Assembly: GCA_033032865.1 (NCBI GenBank)
Contig: JAWHQI010000523.1
Span: 558,001-622,000 of the forward strand
Length of the DNA stretch: 64,000 bases
Direction: 5' to 3'
Source of the DNA: Dactylorhiza incarnata
Taxonomy: Eukaryota > Streptophyta > Magnoliopsida > Asparagales > Orchidaceae
Shown: positions 11,621-23,507 of the stretch, piece after piece
Position numbering within the stretch: the first letter of the stretch is position 1
How the letters are laid out: every line of letters starts with the position of its first letter
Notes under the pieces: model-generated
Seen by the model: the letters and a program-made list of their open reading frames with translations, nothing else
Databases searched by the model: none
Told to the model about the DNA's origin: nothing
Made by a program: the position numbers and the translations under genes

Positions 11621-13271
11621 TGATGAGTCCTGATTATATACACCTTCATGGACTCATCCGGGCCATTATTTAGTCAATATCACGCACTTTAGCCTTATTA
11701 TAGTTTATAATTGATAACCCATGCTAGGTGCACATTTTGGCCCACTTGGGTGTGTTTTCGTGTTTATTTCCTTTCATAGTACTCATATGTTGTTAAGTGC
11801 CACTTTTGGTGGCTAGATCTGTGTTTGTGCTGGAATAGGAGGCGTGCAAGTGTTTCCGGTGCAATTCTGCACAGGAACACTGCGCACGATCACTTGTTCT
11901 AGTGCGCACGACCACCGGTCGTGCGCCACTAATCGTGCGCACTTAACCCTTTTTCACGAGTTCTGTCTGGTGTAGTGCGCACGACCATCGACTCCAGTGC
12001 GCACGACCATCGGTCGTGTGCCACTGCTCGTGCGCATTGACCATTAAATTTCTGAGTTCTGTTTGCTGTAGTGCGCACGACCATCAACTCCAGTGCGCAC
12101 GACCACCGGTCGTGCGCCACTGGTCGTGCGAACATTGTATTTCATGATTTCATCTCGTGCAGGTTCTGTCCAGGCAGTGCGCACGATCGCAGGATTCCAG
12201 TGCGCACGACCACTGGTCGTGCGCCAATGATCGTGCGCAGTGTTTAATTTAGCGCCTATTTATTGACCTGTTCGCGAATTAGGTCGGGAGGAGGGAACTC
12301 TGCTCCGTTCAGTCCGCCGTTTTCGCCGTTTTCAGGGGATTTCCGCCCCCTAGGCCTCCTCCATCATCCAAAGGCTTAAAGGAAGGGGTCCTACACTCAT
12401 TTTGACCGCTAAGGAAGAGGTTCTCCGCAATAGACGTGGCTGGATTGTAAATCGCTGGAGAAGACGGGTCCATTGGGAGGTGTGACAGCCCTCTTCTACC
12501 CCGGACGCAGTTGGGACCGAGTTAGGACCCGGATTGACAACCCGGTGCTTCCTACCGTAAATCTACTACGAGACTCCAGATTCGGTCGTATCTCTTGCCT
12601 TTTTCCTCTATTTTTGTGGTTATGTGTGATGTATTCTCTTTATCTTGATGATGAACACTATGAATCATGCCTAATGTTGCTAATTTCATGTTTATGAAAT
12701 TATTTTGTTCATTTGTGTCATTGAGGCGCGCTCCATTCCATTTTCCATCCCACCACCGTGTCCGGTGCCGCACTAGCAATTGCTAGTGGCGTGCTTATCG
12801 AAGAGGTGCTTGTGACCCTCTTTCCGCTAGCCCACTCGCCCATCCGCCTACCGAAGCGTGGCATCGCGGCCCGTATTCCATCCCGCCTAACGAAGCAGCG
12901 CGCTCAAGGCCTGCATAGTTCGATCCGTTTGCCTACTCGTCCAGCCGCCCTTTCGACGCAGCGCGCTCAAGGCCTGCCTAGTCTCCATCCCGCCAAGCGA
13001 AGCTTTGCATAGCGGCATTGCATAGGAGTAGTGGTAATATTTATTTTAAGTATTCACAAACCCCCAAAGCCCTTTCATTCGCATTCCGCCTTTCGCAGGA
13101 CTTCAATCTCAAGTCTTTCCTCGATAATAAACTCCACCTTACTGTGTTCCTTGAGAGATTCGATACTCGGGGATTACTCCTCGTTTTATATTACTTGAAC
13201 GATCGGTACACTGCCGTTTCGTGCCGCAGTCGAGCTACCGCCTATAGCGGTGTGTGAGATTTGCGCCATCA
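11621..13271. mobile_element. Solo LTR of an unrelated element (1,651 bp)
   Basis: It is flanked by a perfect 5-bp direct repeat, CTACT (11616-11620 and 13272-13276), and interrupts the a2 gene exactly there. Its ends are TGATG...CATCA, short inverted repeats with TG...CA as in LTRs. No coding sequence or internal domain is present, so it is best read as one LTR left by recombination between two LTRs. It shares no visible sequence with the LTRs of the main family. Its superfamily cannot be told from the sequence alone. It contains a cluster of palindromes at 11904-12224. Confidence 0.85.
11885..12240. repeat. Four spaced palindromes (GCGCACGACC / GGTCGTGCGC) in the solo LTR
   Basis: Palindromes with 10-bp arms and a 3-bp spacer occur at 11904-11926, 11999-12021 (one mismatch), 12095-12117 and 12202-12224. 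They form tandem units of about 95-107 bp. Additional half-sites (GTGCGCACGA, TCGTGCGCA) lie between them. Such clusters in an LTR are usually regulatory or products of unequal exchange; the sequence does not say which. Confidence 0.8.
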
Positions 13272-14255
13272 CTACTACATCCCACTACTTGCCGAGCTAG
13301 AGAATGTTCAGCCTGAAGATAGTAAGCTTTCCTTCGTTTCCGACTCCAATGTTAACCGCTCGATCTCTTGTGCTGACTCTTCTCCTTTTGTAGCCCAGGC
13401 TGTTGTTCCTGCTAACAAGCCGATCAGCCCGGCCGGTTTAGTCTTGACTTAGACGGAGAAGAGAAAAAGACAAGCCAGGAACAAGCCACTGCCGTCCGAT
13501 GGGGAGGATTCGGGTTCCTCGGGCGACTTCTCCGCCCTTTGCTCCTTCAGCAAGGTGAAGGATATAAAAGGCCGCCCGGTCTTGACCTGGCATCCGGACA
13601 GCGATGGTGTCCAGGTCTCTACTGCGCTTCACCACTGGGCGAACGAGAAGTCGGGCCGGCATGCTGAGGCCGCCAGCATCGCTATGTTCGGCCGACGAAA
13701 CTTCAGGAGGTTGAGGAAAATTCCTGAAGAAGAGCTCGCCAGGGAGGCCGCGCGGGTTGGTGCCGAGAGCCTCATCACCAACGTCTTCATGGGAATGACC
13801 TTCAAGAGGTTGATTAAAGCAAATGATCACCTAGAGAAGGAAATTGCCGAACTGAAGAAAGAGAATGCCCGGCTAAAGGAAGCCGAGTCGGTAAGTCATC
13901 ACCTGGCCAGCCTCAACACCAATGTTCTCAGACCGCACGGTCTTACCTTACTCTTTTCTCTTGCATGCAAAGTATGATGAGACCGACCCGGTCTATCAAC
14001 AGGAACTCTTCCCTCATGTCGCCGAGGGAATTGATAATGTTGTTAACTGCTTGCGGGAGCTCAAAGGGTTCGCGCCTGGTTTCGAGCATTTCACCTTCTC
14101 GGACGCCTACCCGATCTTGCAAAAAAAGTTAAGAAATGATCAGGCGGAAAGCCAAAGGAAAGAATAAAGCCGACGGATCCAGTTCAGAGGAGAGCGACGA
14201 CGGGGATGATGAGGCTGAAGAACCCGCAGCGGCGAAGAGTGGTGAGGGTAGCTCG

Positions 14256-15866
14256 GAAGGTGCCAACTTATTATGAATACATTATGATATCCAGGAAGCC
14301 GAACACAATCAAGCCGCGCGGTTACTACTAGACCCTACATACTTGCTTTCCAGGATGAAGAATGACAAGTCATAAGAACAGTTATTAGACCGAGCGGTCA
14401 GTATTTTAACTCAGGCGACTTGCAGCTAGTATTGCTGCAAGTCCCACCTCCGTGAATGTAACTGATAACCGATGGGGAATTTGAAATAATCAAGTCGTGC
14501 GACCATAAACTGGCTCTACATAATTGCCTTGCAAAACAGAATATCAAGTCGCAAGAAGATCAGTTGATAGACCGTGCGATTAACATTTAATCCGAACAAT
14601 CTATATGACAGCTTTATAAAATATTGGCTGACAAGCCGCACGGGCTGTATATAGAATTTGTGCGATTAGCAGGTTTAATGCTCGCAATGAGAATCATAAC
14701 TGCCTGATCGAAAAGAGCCTGTAATTAACCGATCGGATTGAGTTGGAACCCATAAAGATGATAGATTCACAACCCGAATAATGAGGTCGGCCGGTCATGA
14801 CTATGCTTGCTTCCTTGATATTTACCTTGTGATATTTTAATGATACCCTGTTTATTTCAAGCCGTCCGGTCTGAAAACTGGACCGCATGACATCTTTGGA
14901 ATCCGCTGATTTTAGACCGCCCGGTTTAATAACCAGACAGCCCAACAGTCCTGGTACCTGCTTATTTCAAACCGCCCGGTTTGAATGTCAAGTCGACCGG
15001 CTTGTGATGTTCATAAGGATCCTGCTCTTTTCTCTAAATGTTCTATATTAACCATATAAGGCGAGATAATTCCCTGTAATGGAATTAGAGGTGGCTACAG
15101 ACTCAGATGACCAAGTGGGCAGGTGGGCCTAGGCGGCGAACATTGCTTTCCTCAAGTGGTCATAAAAGCTGTAGAAATAAAGAAAAAGACAAGTACAGAC
15201 CCGGATGACCAAGTGGGCAGGTGGGCCTAGACGGCGAACATTGCTTTCCTCAAGTGGTCATAAAGGTTGTAAGCGACTCGACTATTCTCTTGCCTAGGGC
15301 TACAAGCCGAGTTGATCAATTGGGCAGGTGGGCCTAGGCGGCGAACATTGCTTTCCTCAGAGAGATCAACTCAGTTGTGGGTCCCGCTTAGGCATCGCTT
15401 GAGAGTACCTAGGAGTATTCGATGGTCACAGACTAAGATGATCAGTTGGGCAGGTGTGGTTGTGCCGCGGGGGCTATACCGACATTGCTTTCCTCAGAAA
15501 GATCATCAAAGCTGTAACTATATCCCTCTCGGGGCATGATAGAGCCAACATTCACCTAGAACTCCCTTGATGCAGGGGTGTGTCGGATATCAGCCGGGAT
15601 CCAAGGTTCTGAAGACCACCACACGGGAATTGGCAAGCTACCACTACACGTGTGCGAAAACTCCCCGCTACACATGATCTTCATGGTTTTACGCTAATGA
15701 CTACAATCCGAGGGGGTTCGAGCAGAACTTGGCGATGTCTCCGTGGTTCAGTGAGGTTGATATGTATATATGTATTTATAATGTAGAGAACCATCAGACA
15801 AGGAGAAGTGTCAGTATAGGGCTTTTCATTTAATACCAAAGAAACGTAAAGAATGAAAGAGACAGT
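14256..15866. other. Element 2 non-coding region between a2 and pol, with hairpin cluster
   Basis: No credible gene is present here. The left two thirds hold diverged short motifs (repeated ACCGCCCGGTTT-like stretches around 14850-15000). The right part carries four hairpins: 15096-15173, 15194-15271, 15301-15379 and 15427-15516. Each contains a conserved apical block ending GAACATTGCTTTCCTCA (the fourth reads CGACATTGC), and their stems differ from one another but pair. Hairpin 2 of this copy has GGTTGTA where others have GGGCTGTA, leaving a G-U pair if read as plus-strand RNA. Confidence 0.8.
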
Positions 15867-16248
15867 TCAAGGATAAAATCGTTTAAGATCGTCACCGCTC
15901 CAGGTGCGTGAGATGTCTTCTCCTTCGCTGGTTTGGAGACGGTAGGCCCCATTCTTTAATACTTCTTTGATGATGAAAGGCCCTGCCCAATTGGGATCCA
16001 GCTTTCCAACATTGCCAGACCTAGCTGCGGGATCTACCTTCTTTAATACCAAATCCCCAACTATAAACTGCTTCACTCTGACATTCTTGTCAAAATATTT
16101 CGCCATTCTCCTTTTAACTTCTTCCTGTCTGATTGTTGCCTCATCCTGAAGTTCTTCGATCAGATCCAGACTATACTTGATAGCCTCATCATTTTCATCT
16201 ATCCATGATTCTCCTCCCTCTTTTGCATACACAACTCTTTGAGTGACC
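15867..16248 (-). pseudogene. Element 2 pol, C-terminal end of integrase
   Basis: This is the 3' end of the Element 2 pol frame, read leftwards and ending ..WSGDDLKRFYP with a TGA at 15867-15869. It contains the integrase C-terminal domain with the NPNWAGPF motif. It is separated from the rest of the frame (29956-35181) by insertion of Element 3 at the duplicated TGACC site. This portion has no stop, but the gene as a whole is dead. Confidence 0.92.
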
Positions 16249-16998
16249 TGTTGAGTCCGAGATCGCACCTCCGAGGGAAACCGGAGGCTACGGGTTGCCG
16301 GTTACTTTTTGTGTAAAAGAATGAGACCGCAAGCAGCGGTCAAGGCCAGACTTCGCCTGCCGCGGCAAATGCCACTCCTGCGACGGGCTTTCCTTTGATT
16401 ACAAAGAAGTGGTTACAGCGGGCTGCAAGTGCAGGAAAAGAGAAGCCGGCCGGTCAGACAGTCCGCAAGACGAGAAACTCAAGTCCGCAGCTCAAACAAG
16501 CGAGCTCCTAGATTCGAGTGTGCGTGTCTTGGGAACAGTGCCGCCCCCTATTTATAGGCTTGGGGGCCTGCCCGAATGGGCAGGGATAAAATAACCGCCT
16601 GCCCGGGTACAGGAGAAACGGGCAGGTGGTGACGGGATACACAAAGAAGGAAAGAAAGAAGCCGCGCGGCTTGGCGGCTTGCCCCTCCGAATTGTCTGAC
16701 CAGAGGCTAAAGATGATGCGGCCAAGGCGACGATGCTACCCGCTCGATCTTTGTCTTGAGACCGCGGCTTCTTCTTTGACTTTGGACCTTGGCTTATCCC
16801 CATGGCATAAACCGCGCGACCTCCGACTTGAGACCGCGACTTGCCCTGCTGGACTTAGGCCTGGACTATCTTTAGTACTTGGCGGCGGTCTGAGTTATGC
16901 CAGACCGCCCGACCTGTGTTAGCTAGTGTCGATGGATCTCGTTTAATCTGAGCTCGGTCTGCGAGTAATCCTCTTGGAAGCCGTTTCCCGGGTAAACA
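16249..16998 (-). repeat. Element 3 3' LTR (left)
   Basis: Starts TGTTGAGTCC and ends GGGTAAACA. It lacks 25 bp present in its partner: GAGC is followed directly by TCGGTCTGCG near 16955. Several substitutions separate it from the right LTR; I counted eight in the first ~150 bp. Confidence 0.93.
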
Positions 16999-17083
16999 TA
17001 ATCCCCGCATATTTTTAAATTTCCGTGAAGATTTCGAAAATATCAGTGCTAGCCGGAGACCGCGCCGTCTTCACCCCGTTGGT

Positions 17084-17091
17084 TATAAATG
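17084..17091 (+). promoter_or_regulatory. Putative TATA box of Element 3 gene a1
   Basis: TATAAATG lies ~100 bp before the preferred a1 ATG at 17188 and only ~85 bp inside the 3' LTR boundary. It is conserved in Elements 4 (42141) and 5 (43150) and altered in the decayed Element 2 copy. Confidence 0.45.
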
Positions 17092-17187
17092 TTCCAGAAG
17101 CTTCGATTCTGGCATAACTCCATTGTTACCACGAGTCACTACTCACCTATTGCGGTTAGGGCTTTCGGATTGAACAGCCCGAAAAAG

Positions 17188-19220
17188 ATGGTGAACCTGA
17201 TGGCTGAGCTCGAAGTTCTTGAGAAGTCCGGAAAGAACCGCGAGAGAGACCGCTCGAAAGAGAAGAAGAAGAAAAAGTCAAAGCGGCCTGATAAGACCGT
17301 AACAGTTGCTTCTACGAGTAAACTGACCGACCTGCCTGCAGAGTTGACAATCGACTTTTCATCTAAAAAGGAGGAGAACAAACCGACCGAACTGCTTCCT
17401 GAGCAAACAGTCGTCCTGTCGACTAAAGATGAGGCGAGCTATCTGAACCCGCCCACAGCTGATCCCCCAACCTTCTCTGACAAAGGGAACAACCCGCCTT
17501 CTCCGCTGGGTAAGACAGACTTGGAGACTGCTTCCCAAAAAGGCGATGGGGATGAGTCTTTCAAGATGGAGGTCACCCCGTCCGGGGATTTTCATCTAAA
17601 AATTAGAGATGAAGGGGGAGAGGCAGTTGACTCCCCCAAGCCGACCGATCTGGAAGCTCCAGTTATTAACGTCGAGGACAGCCCGGACAAACCAACCGTC
17701 CTGAAGTCAAAAAAGAGAAAGAAGGAGGAGTCCGCTGCGGACAGACTTCTCAAGAAGATGAAGAAGCTGAAGGCCAAGAATAAGGCAGCATCTGGGAAAC
17801 CGAAAGCGGACAGCCTGCAAAGCAAGTCGCGCGAGAATGAAGTTTTGGAAGGCTTGAGTACTCCTCCCCAGCCGAGCGACCAGGTTCCAATTGATGCTCA
17901 TAGCATTTCCGTAAGCGACCTCCTTAAGGATTTTGATTCTTTTCAGAAGCAAGATGATCAGCTGAGAACTTCTTCCGAACTGCAGGCTGCTAACCCGCCA
18001 GGAGAGAAAGGATCCGCCATGTCTGAGGATGCCACCAGCCTTAAGGAAGCCATCCTTCCTGAGGTCGCGACTGAAAGAACCATACCGGTACCTGAAGATA
18101 CCGTGATGGCCGGTCTGCGGTTTATGCAGGTGAAGGCGGAGCGAGTAAGAGATCAGCTTGCCAGGCCGCCCCCGCCGCAAGCCAATCTTTTGCTGCAAGG
18201 TAAAAGGGGAGCGGATTACCACTCCGTTCGTTTTTTCATGCCGAGGCCTCGAAACAAGTCGCGCGCTTCGATGTTGAACCCGTCGCCCAGCTTCTTTCCC
18301 TCCGCTGCTCAACTTTCTGCTGCTAAGCGGAGGCAAAGTGAGAGATCGTGGAGAGAGAACAACGCCGAAAGTTCGATACCGAGCTAATAAGGCGACCCGT
18401 CCGCCCGAATTCAATTCAAACTGCCGCGGCTTGTAAGCGAGGAAAATTCGATGAAAGCGGTTTCCTTTTGAATACTCCTTGACTATTTTCTCTTATTGCA
18501 GATGACCGTGACTCTATCCCGAAGCCGGGCGAACTGGTGACCTATCTTCCCCCTCTTGATCCACCCTTGCTGAGTTCTTCTCGGCCGGATACTCGGATGG
18601 AGGACGAGATGTCCCGGCTTCAAAAGAATCTGGAAACCCTTGCTAAGCAGCTGAGGGCTGTGGAGGAGAGAGAGAAGGTCGCCCAAGATGAGAAAGCTGC
18701 TCTTCGGGTTGAATTGGAAACCGAACGGAGGGAAAGCCGAACAGCGCTGGAGGCCGAGCGGAGAGAGCGTCGAGAGAAAGAAAAGGCGCAGCAAGACCAA
18801 GTGGCTGCGCTGACCGTCCGGATTGATCGTGAAAAGAAGGAAGTCCGCAAGCTCGAAGAGGACTGTGCCTATTATAGGGACAGATACCTTCATTTGGCCT
18901 AGGAAGCCGGCGGAAGTCGGCGCCCTATTAACGTAGTTGACGAAGGCCGGCGAGGGTCAAGCCGCCCGGACGCAGGGATGAGCTCGTCTCTTCCTGTAGC
19001 CGGGACGACCCGCCCAGTTGTTAGTGTTCATGAGTCCGCAGCGACCTTGCCTACTCGCATGATCCCCGTGACGCGAGTAGAGAGAGATGCCGCGCGGATT
19101 CATAGCATGATCAACCGCCTTAATCATAATATGAACCAAATGCAGGGAACTGTACTTCAAATCGGCGATCATGTCGCGCGGCTTCACAGGGAGGATGAAC
19201 CGAGCGATACCCGTCCGTAA
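17188..19220 (+). pseudogene. Element 3 antisense gene a1 with premature stop in exon 2
   Basis: The start chosen is MVNLMAELEVLEKSG at 17188, because upstream in-frame Met codons overlap the TATA-like box. Exon 1 (17188-18199) encodes a charged protein with a Lys run (KEKKKKKSKRPDK) and a second basic stretch (KSKKRKKEE), both resembling nuclear localisation signals. Donor CAAG/GTAAAA at 18200 and acceptor TTGCAG ending at 18501 give a 302-nt intron; joining them keeps the frame (phase 1) and restores a GAT codon. Exon 2 (18502-19220) is a long coiled coil, broken by TAG at 18900-18902 where others have AAG. Unspliced, the frame runs into the intron and shifts near 18355. Function is unknown. 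Confidence 0.8.
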
Positions 19221-19541
19221 CGAGTGGCTCTGAGATATGAACTTTGTAATAATATTTCTATTCGGTCTCTTGGACAATTTGCTTGAATCTGACTCTATAA
19301 TATTCGATCTGCCATTCAGGCCGTGCGGCTTAAATATTTGAATTTACTTTTTTGCCTTCTTGTTGTGTTGATTGATGCCTGTGAGTTATTTTACATAAAC
19401 CGATCTGCTTGTTTTCGTGATTCTTTAATTCGCTTGTTTGAATTACACGGTCTTTGTGGTTGAGTTTTGTGATGATATACCTGCACGGGTTGACCGGTCT
19501 AGCCGTGATTTGACCTTTGCTAAATGCAGATCATCCGTTCT

Positions 19542-19550
19542 TATAAGTAG
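19542..19550 (+). promoter_or_regulatory. Putative TATA box of Element 3 gene a2
   Basis: TATAAGTAG lies 36 bp before the a2 ATG at 19586, conserved at the same spacing in all four copies. Confidence 0.5.
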
Positions 19551-19585
19551 CACCCTTCCGAAATTCCTTTTACGAAAATTTCAAG

Positions 19586-21395
19586 ATGGGAGTAAAGCGC
19601 CAGTCGAAGCGACCTTCGAAGACCTCTGCTACCCGCTCCGAAGCCGCTGTGGCCTTTCACTCTGCAGACCTCGAGGAGTGCCGTTTGATAAAGGCCGAGC
19701 TGGACGAATTTGTCGAGAAGCACATGACTGACAGTCCGCTGCTCGCGCGGCTTCCGCTCCGTGATGAGCGGATGAATTCGTCTGGCCCAAACCATATCGC
19801 GATTCCAATCGACCATTTCGATTGCGGATTCAAATTCCCGATTTCGATTGAGCTCGCCATGGTCTTTGACCATTATGGAGTTGTTCCCGGCCAGATTTCT
19901 CCCAACTCGATGGCCGGGATATGTAGCTTCATCTCCTACCTGCGATCTGAGAGAGTCCGCTTCTCTATGGACCTCTTCAGGAAGATATTCTCGGTGCGAG
20001 CCATCCCGGACTCTGAATCGGATGTCTTCAAAGGCCACCTCTACTTTGGCTGTCGCGGGTTGAAGATGGTCAATCTGGCGAAAAAGGTCACGGCCTGGCC
20101 GGAGAGATACTTGATCTTCGAAGGCCGACTTGGTCTGTTGAACCCGAATCCGCAAGTGCGGCCTGAGGAGGCCTTTCAACCGGTCCCAATAAGCGAAGTG
20201 GAGAAGGGAATCTGCAAGCTTCTCAAGGATGAGCGGCTTAACATAAGCTACTATATCCCTCTACTTGCCGAGCTAGAGAACGTTCGGCTTGAAGATAGTA
20301 AGCTTCCCTTTGCTTCCGACTTTAATGTTAACCGCTCGGTCTCTTGTGCTGACTCTTCTCTTTTTGTAGCCCAAGCCGTTGTTCCTGCTAACAAGCCGAT
20401 CAGTCCGTCCGGTTTAGTCTTGACTCAGACGGAGAAGAGGAAGAGGCAAGCCAGGAACAAGCCGCTGTCGTCTGATGGGGAGGATTCGGGTTCCTCGGGC
20501 GACTTCGCCGCCCTTCGCTCCTTCAGCAAGGTGAAGGATCTAAAAGGCCACCCGGTCTTGACCTGGCACCCGGACAGCGATAGTGTCCAGATCTCTACTG
20601 CTCTTCCCCACTGGGCGAACGAGAAGTCGGACCGGCATGCTGAGGCCGCTAGCATCGCTATGTTCGGCCGACGGAACTTCAGGAGGTTGAGGAAAATTCC
20701 CGACGAAGAGCTCGCCAGGGAGGCCGCGCGGGTTAGTGCCGAGAGCTTCATTACCAACGCCTTCATGGGGATGACCCTTAAGAGGTTGATTAAAGAAAAC
20801 GCTCTTCAAGAGAAGGAAATTGCCGAACTGAAGAAAGAAAATGCGCGGCTAAAGGAAGCCGAGTCGGTAAGTCATCACCTGGCCAGCATCAACACCAATG
20901 TTCTCAGACCGCACGGTCTTACCTTACTCTTTTCTTTTGCAGGCTAAGTATGATGAGACCGACCCGGTCTATCAGTAGGAACTCTTCCCTCATGTCGCCG
21001 AGGGAATTGATAATGCTTTTAACCGCTTGCGGGAGCTCAACGGGTTCGCGCCCGGTTTCGAGCATTTCACCTTCTCGGACGCCTATCCGATCTTGCAAAA
21101 GAAGTTAGAAAAGATCAGGCGGAAAGCCAAAGGAAAGAATAATGCCGACGGATCCAGTTCGGAGGAGAGCGATGATGGAGATGACGAGGTCGAAGAACCC
21201 GGAGCGGCTAAGAGTGGTGAGAGTGGCTCGGAGTCCGAATCCAGCGATTCTGAAGAAGATGCTGGTCGCAAATCGGGTGAATTGAGCAGCTCATCCTCGT
21301 CGGGTAGCGAGGGTTATTCTCCTGACGTTTCGATTGATGGCAGCGAACATTCAAGTGCTCCTGCGTCTAAGAAACTCAAGTCGCACAATCAGTAG
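19586..21395 (+). pseudogene. Element 3 antisense gene a2, one nonsense codon
   Basis: Exon 1 (19586-20866, 427 codons) is open and carries the plant gypsy-type transposon-like domain (roughly residues 70-185) and a coiled coil before the splice site. The intron is 20867-20942 (76 nt), with GTAAGT donor and TTTTGCAG acceptor, phase 0. Exon 2 (20943-21395) starts AKYDETDP. It has TAG at 20976-20978 in place of CAG, after 11 codons; the rest of the frame, including the acidic Ser-rich tail, remains open. A single-base lesion suggests recent loss. Confidence 0.85.
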
Positions 21396-21420
21396 CTGTA
21401 TTTTTCTTATTATTTTGAAT

Positions 21421-21453
21421 AGCCGTCGGCTTGATGTTGTTAGCCGGACGGCT
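21421..21453 (+). terminator. Hairpin just after a2 of Element 3
   Basis: An inverted repeat AGCCGTCGGCT ... AGCCGGACGGCT (11 pairs, one bulge) lies ~25 bp after the a2 stop. The same hairpin follows a2 in Elements 4 and 5. It could be a 3'-end or stability signal for the a2 transcript; plant termination does not normally need such a hairpin, so the role is open. Confidence 0.45.
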
Positions 21454-23507
21454 TAAAACATAATGTAAACAATGTTTTGATAATGAAATGAAAAGCTTTT
21501 ACCTTTCTATCCGTCTACCTTCTGCGACTTACTTGCGATTGTTTGCGATCTCTTTCTGTGTTAAATCTAACCAAGTCGTGCGACTTAATGTCAACTTATC
21601 CGGTTAGGATAGCGATCTTCATAAGATTCCGGTAAAGTATCTAAAAACCCACTCGCATAGCTTGCTTCTTTTAATCCGAATCGAATTTATCCGATTTATT
21701 CTGAGAAAGTGCTAACTTATTACGAATGTATTACGACATCCTGGAGACCGGACACAATTGATCCGCGCGGTTACTACTAGACCCGGCATACTTGCTTTCC
21801 AGGATAAAGAAGGACAAGTCATGAGAACAATTTTCAGACCGAGCGGTCAGCGTCTTAACTCAGGCGACTTGCAGTTAACATTGCTGTAAATCCCACCGCC
21901 GTGAATACAATCAGATAACCGATCGTGAATTTGAAATAATCAAGCCGTGCGACCGTAAGCAGAATATCCAGTCTCAAGAAGATCAGTTGATAAACCGTGC
22001 GATTAACATTTAATCCGATCAATCTATATGACAGTTATATATAACATTGGCTGACAAGCCGTACGAGCTGTATATAGAATTCGTGCGATTAGCAGGTTTA
22101 ATACTTGCAACGAGAATCATAACCTGACAAGCCGTACGAGCTGTATATAGAATTCGTGCGTTTAGCAGGTTTAATACTTGCAACGAGAATCATAATCGCC
22201 TGATTGAAAAGATCCTGTGATTATCCGATTGGATTGAATGGAAACCCATAAGGATGATAAATTCATAATCCGGATAATAAGGTCGGCCGGTCATGATTAT
22301 GGTTGCTTCCCTGATATTTACCTTGATACCTTAATGATACCCTGTTCACTTCAAACCGTCCGGTCTAAAAACCGAACCGCATGACGTCTTTGGAACCTGC
22401 GGATTTTAGATCGCCTGGTTTAATAACCAGACCGCCTGAAAGCCCTGGTACCTGCTTATTTCAAACCGCCCGGTCTAAAAACCGAACTGTATGACATCTT
22501 TGGAACCTGCTGATTTTAGACCGCCTGGTTTAATAACCAGACCGCCAGGTTTAATAACCAGACCGCCAGGTTTAATAACCAGACCGTCTGAAAGCCCTGG
22601 TACCTGCTTATTTCATACCGCCCAGTTTGAGTATTAAGTCGTCCGGTTTATGCTGCACATAGAAATCCTGCTTTTTCCTCCAAATGGTCTATAATGACCA
22701 TATGGGACGAGATAATCCCTGGTAATGCAATAAAGATGATTACAGACTCAGATGACCAAGTGGGCAGGTGGGCCTAGGCGGCGAACATTGCTTTCCTCAA
22801 GTGGTCATAAGAGCTGTAGAAATAAAGAGAAATAAGTACAGACCCAGATGACCAAGTGGGCAGGTGGGCCTAGGCGGAGAACATTGCTTTCCTCAAGTGG
22901 TCATAAGGGCTGTAAGCGACTCGACTGCTCTCTTGCCTAGGGCTACAAGCCGAGTTGATCAATTGGGCAGGTGGGCCTAGGCGGCGAACATTGCTTTCCT
23001 CAGAGAGATCAACTCAGTTGTGGGTCCCGCTTAGGCATCGCTCGAGAGTACCTTGGAGTATTCGATAGTCACAGACTAAGATGATCAGTTGGGCAGGTGT
23101 GGTTATGCCGCGGGGGCTATACCGACATTTCTTTCCTCAGAAGGATCATCAAAGCTGTAATTATATCCCCCTCGGGGCATGATAGAGCCAACATTCACCT
23201 AGACCTCCCTTGATGCAGGTGTGTGTCGGATATCAGCCGGGATCCAAGGTACTGAAGACCACCGCACGGGAATTGGCAAGCTACCACTACACGTGTGCGA
23301 AAACTCCCCGCTACACATGATCTTCATGGTTTTACACTAATGACTACAATCCGAGGGGGTTCGAGCAGAACTTGGCGATGTCTCCGTGGTTCAGTGAGTT
23401 TGATATATGAGAAAATGCAGAAAGGAAACATCAGACATGGAGAAGTGTCAGTATGGAGCTTCTTATTAAAATATCTCAAAAAACTGCAGGAAAGTAAAGA
23501 AGACATT
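21454..23507. other. Element 3 non-coding region between a2 and pol, with minisatellite and hairpin cluster
   Basis: No gene is seen. Contents in order: a ~73-bp tandem duplication (units from 22051 and 22124, with GCTGTATATAGAATTCGTGC); three 21-bp tandem units with the core TTTAATAACCAGACCG (22519-22581) within a wider zone of related ACCGCC motifs; then four hairpins at 22741-22818, 22837-22914, 22944-23022 and 23070-23159. The last ~350 bp before the pol stop are well conserved among all copies. Confidence 0.85.

Larger units (their letters stand above)
10954..14255 (+). pseudogene. Element 2 antisense gene a2 (gypsy-type transposon domain protein), split by a solo LTR and truncated
   Basis: Exon 1 starts at 10954 (MGAKRQPKRP) and matches a2 of the other copies up to 11620. 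There a 1,651-bp solo LTR is inserted, and the gene resumes at 13277. After the insertion an in-frame TAG lies at 13449 where others have CAG. The intron donor (GTAAGT, near 13892) survives, but the acceptor TTTGCAG/GCT of the other copies reads TTGCATGCA, so the AG is gone. Exon 2 has a further frameshift near 14130. It stops abruptly near 14255, where the acidic tail is fused to downstream non-coding sequence by a deletion of roughly 0.5 kb. It is non-functional. Confidence 0.85.

Noticed and set aside
11621..13271. A host gene or long intron within a2
   Set aside because: The 5-bp CTACT duplication and TG...CA ends identify a mobile-element insertion; the other three copies lack it entirely.
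17089..17187. Starting a1 at the upstream Met (MFQKLRFWHNS..) near 17089
   Set aside because: That ATG overlaps the TATAAATG box and the reading is not kept in Element 5, where a frame change separates it; the MVNLMAEL start is shared.
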